Shown one piece after another: positions 1 through 4,089 of a DNA stretch of 6,163 bases (positions within the stretch are counted from its first letter, which is position 1; each line of letters begins with the position of its first letter). A model generated the notes under the pieces. It did not search any database. It was not told the DNA's origin and saw only the letters and a list, made by a program, of their open reading frames with translations. The position numbers and the translations under genes are program-made. The stretch is from a bacterium. GTDB taxonomy: Bacteria; Cyanobacteriota; Vampirovibrionia; Obscuribacterales; Obscuribacteraceae. Location: assembly GCA_030431355.1 (NCBI GenBank), contig JAUIJG010000320.1, positions 1 to 6,163 on the forward strand, given 5' to 3'.

Positions 1-616
1 TATCTCCAAATATGGATTGAAGAAAGAGCCCACCGTAGAAGAGGTCATTGATTCCGGCATGGATCTTGTCACCTTCTCCGGTGATAAATTGCTGGGCGGT
101 CCCCAGGCAGGCATTGTGGCCGGCAGGGGCGATCTGGTGAAGCGGGTGAGAAAGAATCCCATGTACCGGGCCCTCAGAGCTGACAAGCTGATTCTCAGCT
201 TAATCGAGAGCGTGCTTTCTCTTTATCTGACCGTAGATCCAGAAAAAGAATTGCCGGTGTTAGCACTATCAGCGGTACCGTCTGGTGAGATCAAGAAACG
301 AATCGAAAGTTTTATGAAGAGCATTAATGATCAAGATAAAGACCAGTTTGTTCTTGAGGTAGCGGCCACCGAGTCCACCATGGGTGGCGGCAGTCTTCCC
401 GGTGAGACTATGGAAAGTTTCGGTTTGAGCATGGCTTGTAAAAGTAAAACCTCTGCCAGTAAACTGGCTCGCATGTTTAGACTTGCCGATCCTCCAGTAA
501 TTCCTTTGATTCAGGATGAGCGGGTGATTCTTGATTTTCGCACTATCCTGGAAAGAGATCTTGATTGTTTGCGGATGACAATCTCTCAAATAAACAGGAG
601 ACTCCAAGCTGGGTAG
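1..616 (+). CDS. selA: L-seryl-tRNA(Sec) selenium transferase, C-terminal part (5' end outside window)
   Basis: SelA is a PLP-dependent cytosolic enzyme that converts Ser-tRNA(Sec) to Sec-tRNA(Sec) using selenophosphate, and is a ring-shaped decamer in characterised bacteria. The reading frame enters the window open at base 2, giving 204 residues before the TAG at 614-616. The TTG at base 17 is an internal Leu codon, not a start, because the family-typical stretch YGLKKEPTVEE spans it. The diagnostic motif is TFSGDKLLGGPQAGI; its lysine (codon 86-88) is the expected PLP Schiff-base residue, equivalent to Lys295 of the 463-residue E. coli enzyme. About 175 residues follow that lysine, as in full-length SelA, so the C-terminus is complete. 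The downstream pattern (RALRADKL, then an ATESTMGGGSLPGE segment) also fits the family. No selB follows directly, which is the commoner partner position; it may lie upstream or elsewhere. Confidence 0.95.
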   Translation, partial: ISKYGLKKEPTVEEVIDSGMDLVTFSGDKLLGGPQAGIVAGRGDLVKRVRKNPMYRALRADKLILSLIESVLSLYLTVDPEKELPVLALSAVPSGEIKKRIESFMKSINDQDKDQFVLEVAATESTMGGGSLPGETMESFGLSMACKSKTSASKLARMFRLADPPVIPLIQDERVILDFRTILERDLDCLRMTISQINRRLQAG

Positions 617-632
617 ATACAATTCAAGAGGA

Positions 633-638
633 TATAAT
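633..638 (+). promoter_or_regulatory. Consensus -10 box upstream of the small membrane protein gene
   Basis: A perfect TATAAT lies 37 bp before the ATG at 676, in the short gap after selA. At 17-bp spacing the -35 position (610-615, TGGGTA) matches TTGACA at only three of six bases, and there is no TG extension of the -10. If it is used, transcription would start near 645 and give a leader of about 30 nt, letting the small gene be expressed apart from selA. A chance TATAAT in AT-rich spacer DNA is the alternative. Confidence 0.35.
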
Positions 639-675
639 CTAAAAGTTATTAAAAGGTCTTTTCTGGAACGGATTG

Positions 676-972
676 ATGGAACGCGAAATAGAGGAAAAAT
701 TCAACGAGCTTAACAGGCGGATCGAGGATCAGTTTCGATTCACCAGGAACGTGATTGCGCTCTGCACCCTGACCATTATTGGGGTATTGATTTTTACTTT
801 TACCACCACCATGGACAGTTTGCCTGCTCGGATGATTTTGCACTACATGTCAAATCTTGATGGCATCGTGACCGAATGGAAAGCGTGTGAGACAGTTCTT
901 TCTAATCGTCAGGAAGCGCGTAAACGGCAAAACCGATCTCAAGCCGAGTCCGGTCAGAGTAACGACCAATAA
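676..972 (+). CDS. Small single-pass membrane protein, unknown function
   Basis: I do not recognise this 98-residue protein. Residues 1-22 (MEREIEEKFNELNRRIEDQF) are highly charged, with hydrophobic spacing that fits an amphipathic or coiled-coil helix. A clear membrane helix follows at about 25-45 (NVIALCTLTIIGVLIF and the next few residues). A region of about 30 residues with Trp68 and Cys71 comes next, and then a basic and polar, probably disordered, tail. There is no signal-peptide cleavage pattern, so it is probably membrane-anchored. Topology is uncertain because both flanks carry basic residues. The ATG at 676 is preferred over the adjacent TTG at 673; a weak GGAA at 665-668 lies 7 nt upstream. 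It follows selA by 59 bp on the same strand and may share its transcript, but nothing in the sequence ties it to selenium metabolism. Its stop codon is 8 bp from that of the convergent neighbour. Confidence 0.72.
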   Translation: MEREIEEKFNELNRRIEDQFRFTRNVIALCTLTIIGVLIFTFTTTMDSLPARMILHYMSNLDGIVTEWKACETVLSNRQEARKRQNRSQAESGQSNDQ

Positions 973-980
973 AAGTAAAC

Positions 981-1148
981 CTATTTGTTCAGTAAAGCCT
1001 GACGTCTTTTAACTTCAGCTTCCACTTCGTCGGGAGAGATGTTATTGACCTGCATAGGTCCTGCACAAATCTCTCTCCAGGGCGCGCCGGCCAGTGCTTG
1101 CCTGACAATCACTTCGAATACCTGGGTGCGGACACCGTTGCTGTAAAT
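981..1148 (-). other. C-terminal folded module of the 868-residue protein
   Basis: After about 110 residues of Pro/Ser/Thr linker the composition changes sharply. The last 55 or so residues have regular hydrophobic spacing (VFEVIVRQALAGAPWREICA, then a Pro-containing turn and EVEAEVKRRQALL). This looks like two or three short helices forming a small domain, and a tethered terminal domain of this kind often binds a partner. I cannot name a family. The boundaries are approximate. Confidence 0.5.
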
Positions 1149-3587
1149 TCCCGATCCACCCTGAATCGATGTGCTGGGTGGAGCACTCGGTACTGCTTGA
1201 TTTGATGGCTCCGGCAAAGGAGTTGTCGGAGGAGCCAGGTTGGCAGATGGATTTGAAACAGGTGAGGAAGGCATCGATGGAGTCGGAGGCGAAGTCGATG
1301 TACCCAGCGATGGTGTTGTCGGTGGTGCGGGCTTACTGGTTGGCTTAGACATTGTTTTAAAAGTTTCCATCTGCTGTTGAAGCGGATTTCGACCCTGGTT
1401 GCTGCTGTCTAAAAGTGGTGCTTTCGGTTCGGAAGATTCGAAGAAACTGCTACTGCTCTTATTGCTGGAAGAGGTATCCGGTTTCGGCTTTTCCTCTACC
1501 GGCTTCTGGACGACTTTTTGAGCGGCTTCCCTGGCCGCTTCGTCCGCAGCCTGCATCGTACTGGTCAGTTGTTTTTGCAGGTCTCCGACAGTGTCTGTGA
1601 ACTGCTCCTGCAATTCATCGAGCTGTGCTCTTAGCTGACTGATTTCGGAATCTTTCTTCTCAAGCTCGTTCTCTTTTGTATGCAGCTCGTCTTCTCTTTG
1701 TTTGATGGCGTCAACCATCTCGTCGTACTGGCTGTTGAATTCTTCAAGTCGATTGTTGAGAGTTCCATGGATCTCCTCAAGCTCTTTCTCCTTGGAATCC
1801 AGTAGCTTGGAGTATTCAGCCTCTCTCTCTTCAATACGCTTGCTCAACTCGTCTTCACGAGATTGAACGATCTCTTTCAGTTCGGCGTTCGACTGGCGCA
1901 ATTCTTCAAGCTGATTAAGCATCTCTTCGCTGGGAGCTGCTCCTTCATTTATCGAATTTCTCAGACTGGTGCCTGATATGGTGCTCGGTGGTGGTTCGGC
2001 CGCTTGAATAGCTTCGTAGGCTGCTCGGAAAAGGTCGCCGGGGAGGCGCTGGGTTCCAAGGCTATCCACAAGTCTGCGCAGTAGATCGGCGGGATGTTCA
2101 TCCGGGTAAACCGCCATGTAGGCGCATTTAAAAGTCCAGGGATCGATCTGTCCTGAGGCCAGTTGGTCAGCCAGGGCATTGACCAACTCATCAGGGCTCA
2201 TCCTCTTCTCTTTCTCGACCTGATTCTTGTCTTCCAGAGTCTGGACAAGTTGGTCTATGGAAGGCACCAACTCTCCCACCGCTTTCATGGGCTCCAGGGC
2301 CGCGGATAGAGAGTCCATTAATGTGTTCAGGTTCAAACCTAATTCGAAGAAAGTTTGATTTTGCAGGGTATCTTTGAACTGGCTGAAAGCTTCACTTTGT
2401 TGATTACTAGCTTGCTGCAGGGAAGACATGTTCATAGCGCAAACGCCGAGCGCTTCGTCTATGCTGGAGAGCAATTCTATAGCTTCTTTTTGTCTTCTTT
2501 GAGACTCATTCCAGAATTCATCCGGCACATTCGGACCGGCTTGTTGCACTATTGTGACTGTTTCTTTAGTGCTTTCCGGGATAGAAACCTGAGTTTTCTT
2601 CGGCAACTCAAACTCTTCCACATCCGATTCTGCAACCGGGGTTATCACTTCTTCTACTTCGACTTTTGAATCTTGCCCGGTGATATCCTCTTGCTCCTCC
2701 TCGGAGCTGTCGCTCATCGGTTCTTGCTTCTCCTGAGGCTGTGATTCTTCAGTAGCGGGTGGATTTTGCTCTACGGATTCAATCTCTTCTGGACTGGCTG
2801 TTTCCTCTTTATCCGGCTCAGGCTCAGAATCTGACTTATTAGCCTCTTCAGCCTTCTCCTGCTTTTCGTCAAATCCTGTGTATTGTCGAGAAGCTCTTCT
2901 CCGTCGGCGACGGGGTTTTTCTACCGGTTTTTCTTCCTCTTTCTCTTCTGCGTCCAGCGCCTTAACCACTGATTCTGCGGCTTTCTCCGCAGCGTCTTCC
3001 TGTTCGGAATCATCGACAGCAGGGGTTGTGGTTGAAGGTGAACTGAGGGGGGCTGGTGGTGCCGGTGGTTCAGGCAGAGGAGAAGGTGGCTCTAGAGCGG
3101 TCTGGAAGCTTTCCGGCGCAGGAGGTTCCGGTGGTGCCGGTGGTAACATCGAATCCGGCAGCGGAGGCGCAGGGGGCTCAACCATGGAATTGGGCAACAC
3201 TGGTTGAACCGGTTCTGTGGAATTTTGACTGGTTTGGGCTGCTGGTTGATTTGATGGTGTATGGGTTGCCCAGGGCTCGGGCAAAGAATTGAAAACCGAC
3301 TGGTTTCCTGAGCCGGGCTGAGGTTGAACCGGTGCTTGGGAAGGAGATGTTTCGGCCGGCTGACTGTCGGTGGCAGCGGCTTGCGACTCCGGAGCCTGGG
3401 GTGACTCTTCTACGGAGTCCAGTTCGAATCCCGCCTGGGATGCGGTTGCGCTCTGATCAGAGCCTTCGTGCGAGTAAGGATCCGGAGGCAGGGCCTGTTT
3501 AGCCAGAGACCTCAGTCTTCGAGATAGACTGGATTCTGTCTTGTCTGCCTTCTTAGAAGTACTTTCATCCTGTTGGTTACCAGCCAT
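981..3587 (-). CDS. Large multi-segment disordered and coiled-coil protein, unknown family
   Basis: I do not recognise this 868-residue protein. It has no signal peptide and no membrane helix, so a cytosolic scaffold is the natural reading. Segments in order: basic N-terminus (about 1-35); Ser/Gln/Pro-rich disorder with a dense proline tract (138-183); an acidic stretch split by six arginines (226-231); an acidic Glu/Ser region to about 335; a predicted helical region (about 340-535); a charged heptad-like coiled coil (about 555-685); a second Pro/Ser/Thr linker (about 700-810); and a C-terminal module of about 55 residues. The only three cysteines are each followed by Ala, and two lie in a repeated PWxxxCA motif. 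The ATG at 3587-3585 is chosen over the TTG immediately upstream because AAGGA (3599-3595) lies 7 nt before it. The long intact frame and ideal ribosome-binding site support a real gene. Shorter frames inside it are shadows. Confidence 0.88.
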   Translation of the reverse strand: MAGNQQDESTSKKADKTESSLSRRLRSLAKQALPPDPYSHEGSDQSATASQAGFELDSVEESPQAPESQAAATDSQPAETSPSQAPVQPQPGSGNQSVFNSLPEPWATHTPSNQPAAQTSQNSTEPVQPVLPNSMVEPPAPPLPDSMLPPAPPEPPAPESFQTALEPPSPLPEPPAPPAPLSSPSTTTPAVDDSEQEDAAEKAAESVVKALDAEEKEEEKPVEKPRRRRRRASRQYTGFDEKQEKAEEANKSDSEPEPDKEETASPEEIESVEQNPPATEESQPQEKQEPMSDSSEEEQEDITGQDSKVEVEEVITPVAESDVEEFELPKKTQVSIPESTKETVTIVQQAGPNVPDEFWNESQRRQKEAIELLSSIDEALGVCAMNMSSLQQASNQQSEAFSQFKDTLQNQTFFELGLNLNTLMDSLSAALEPMKAVGELVPSIDQLVQTLEDKNQVEKEKRMSPDELVNALADQLASGQIDPWTFKCAYMAVYPDEHPADLLRRLVDSLGTQRLPGDLFRAAYEAIQAAEPPPSTISGTSLRNSINEGAAPSEEMLNQLEELRQSNAELKEIVQSREDELSKRIEEREAEYSKLLDSKEKELEEIHGTLNNRLEEFNSQYDEMVDAIKQREDELHTKENELEKKDSEISQLRAQLDELQEQFTDTVGDLQKQLTSTMQAADEAAREAAQKVVQKPVEEKPKPDTSSSNKSSSSFFESSEPKAPLLDSSNQGRNPLQQQMETFKTMSKPTSKPAPPTTPSLGTSTSPPTPSMPSSPVSNPSANLAPPTTPLPEPSNQAVPSAPPSTSIQGGSGIYSNGVRTQVFEVIVRQALAGAPWREICAGPMQVNNISPDEVEAEVKRRQALLNK
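1536..1928 (-). other. Coiled-coil segment of the 868-residue protein
   Basis: About 130 residues, starting around SEEMLNQLEELRQ, are rich in Glu, Lys, Gln and Leu. They lack Gly, contain no Pro, and show repeated hydrophobic a/d-type spacing (for example KELEEIHGTLNNRLEEF and DSEISQLRAQLDELQEQF), apart from single glycines near the middle and end. This is a typical extended dimeric or trimeric coiled coil and suggests that the protein oligomerises. Confidence 0.75.
3039..3176 (-). repeat. Proline-rich low-complexity tract within the 868-residue protein
   Basis: About 46 residues are dominated by PPAP, PEPP and PAPP units (for example LPPAPPEPPAPE and LPEPPAPPAP). The DNA shows matching imperfect repeats of GGTGGTGCCGG/GGAGGC type on the + strand. 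Such tracts form stiff polyproline-II spacers and can bind SH3-like or other proline-recognising domains. Copy number in a tract like this can change by slippage. Confidence 0.8.
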
Positions 3588-3784
3588 CAAGATATCCTTA
3601 TGCCTCGTCCAGTATTATGTCCCCTGCCCTTTGCCCAGAGGTCCGGGGGCTGCTTCCGCATCGCCATAATAAAAATGTACCCGCATTAGCTTAAATAACC
3701 TCATATTATTGAACGGTGACGTATTTCAGAGTTTACCTTCCGATAAATCGCCAGGACCCATTCTGATTACCTATTCTAAAGGGA

Positions 3785-3815
3785 TTGACAACATTCTTGC
3801 TTCGGTTCAAATAAT
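3785..3815 (+). promoter_or_regulatory. Distal sigma70-like promoter candidate for the zinc-ribbon gene
   Basis: A perfect -35 TTGACA (3785-3790) is followed after 19 bp by AATAAT (3810-3815), five of six matches to TATAAT. The spacing is 2 bp longer than ideal, which predicts a weak or activator-dependent promoter. The -10 box lies inside the palindrome TTCAAA-N5-TTTGAA, where a bound regulator would directly affect polymerase. It would give a leader of about 265-270 nt. Confidence 0.35.
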
Positions 3816-3822
3816 CTTTGAA
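3806..3822. promoter_or_regulatory. 17-bp operator-like palindrome TTCAAA-N5-TTTGAA
   Basis: Six-base perfect inverted arms (3806-3811 and 3817-3822) surround a 5-bp centre. It sits within a second, wider inverted repeat, GGTTCA (3804-3809) with TGAACC (3829-3834). Arm length and centre are typical of sites for dimeric helix-turn-helix regulators, and it overlaps the distal -10 box. No specific regulator can be named. A 6-bp inverted repeat in AT-rich DNA can also arise by chance. Confidence 0.3.
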
Positions 3823-3854
3823 ATAGTGTGAACCATCTATTTATCGACTTCTTC

Positions 3855-3883
3855 TTGACATCATGTGTTTATATATATACTAT
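3855..3883 (+). promoter_or_regulatory. Proximal sigma70-like promoter for the zinc-ribbon gene
   Basis: A perfect TTGACA (3855-3860) lies exactly 70 bp after the distal one. It is followed by an alternating TA run, with TATACT (3876-3881, 15-bp spacer, five of six matches) or TACTAT (3878-3883, 17-bp spacer, four of six matches) as the -10. Initiation would fall near 3888-3890 and give a leader of about 200 nt. This is the best promoter match in the window. Confidence 0.55.
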
Positions 3884-3948
3884 TGAACAGTACCTATATC
3901 CAGCTTTCACGGCTAATCGGGGGGTCTGGATCTCTTAGTAAAACAAAA

Positions 3949-4033
3949 GTCAGTCGGTGAGAATTCCCGTTGAGCATTTGACCTCGGCAAAATCGGCGCA
4001 AATACCGCTGACCAAACGGGTTGTCAATGGCGG
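3949..4033 (+). promoter_or_regulatory. Possible structured leader RNA (pseudoknot or alternative hairpins)
   Basis: Within the leader, GTCAG-T-CGGT (3949-3958) can pair with ACCGCTGAC (4004-4012): nine pairs with one bulged T. ATTTG (3976-3980) pairs with CAAAT (3999-4003), directly abutting that helix. CCCGTT (3966-3971), inside the loop, can pair with AACGGG (4015-4020) outside it, forming a pseudoknot. A competing hairpin uses CCGC, TGA and CAA (4005-4015) with TTG, TCA and GCGG (4021-4033), so the two folds exclude each other, as in a riboswitch. I do not recognise a known riboswitch class. Individual helices this short are expected by chance in about 200 nt, so this is only a candidate. 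Confidence 0.25.
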
Positions 4034-4089
4034 ATGCGCCGCAATCTGGGTACATTGATAGTAGATAGCCATTATTTAGGTATCGGAAA

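Larger units (their letters stand above)
3588..4089. other. Shared intergenic region between two divergent large genes
   Basis: This stretch of about 500 bp separates the start codons of two divergent genes and has no convincing coding frame. The half next to the - strand gene carries a GC-rich segment (3621-3650) that could fold in its leader (GCCC/GGGC arms at 3633-3636 and 3647-3650). For that gene only weak -10-like boxes are visible, read on the - strand: CATAAT at 3614-3619 and TATTAT at 3666-3671, neither with a good -35. The octamer TATTGAAC occurs twice (3707-3714 and 3881-3888). The half next to the + strand gene holds the two promoter-like elements, the palindrome and the leader listed separately. 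A 114-residue reverse frame crosses 3894-4238, but it has no recognisable features and runs into the zinc-ribbon codons, so I treat it as spurious. Confidence 0.7.

Noticed and set aside
651..662. AAAAG-GT-CTTTT inverted repeat between selA and the small gene, as terminator or operator
   Set aside because: A 2-nt centre cannot form an RNA hairpin loop without opening the stem, the arms are A/T-rich, and it lies within 15 bp of the start codon, so a terminator is unlikely and operator evidence is absent.
2878..3207. Forward glycine/serine-rich frame opposite the proline tract, resembling a PE_PGRS-like or glycine-rich protein
   Set aside because: The Gly-Gly-Ala-Gly pattern is simply the complement of the Pro-rich codons of the - strand gene. 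It starts in the middle of that gene with no ribosome-binding site.
3869..3880. Alternating TA run as a replication origin or microsatellite
   Set aside because: Only about five TA units, with no DnaA boxes or iterons nearby; it is adequately explained as the AT-rich part of a promoter.
3949..4060. Leader as a c-di-GMP (GEMM-I) riboswitch because of GCAAAA and GCGCAAAT stretches
   Set aside because: The conserved GGGACGCAAAGCC core and tetraloop/receptor layout are not present; the resemblance is limited to short CAAA words.
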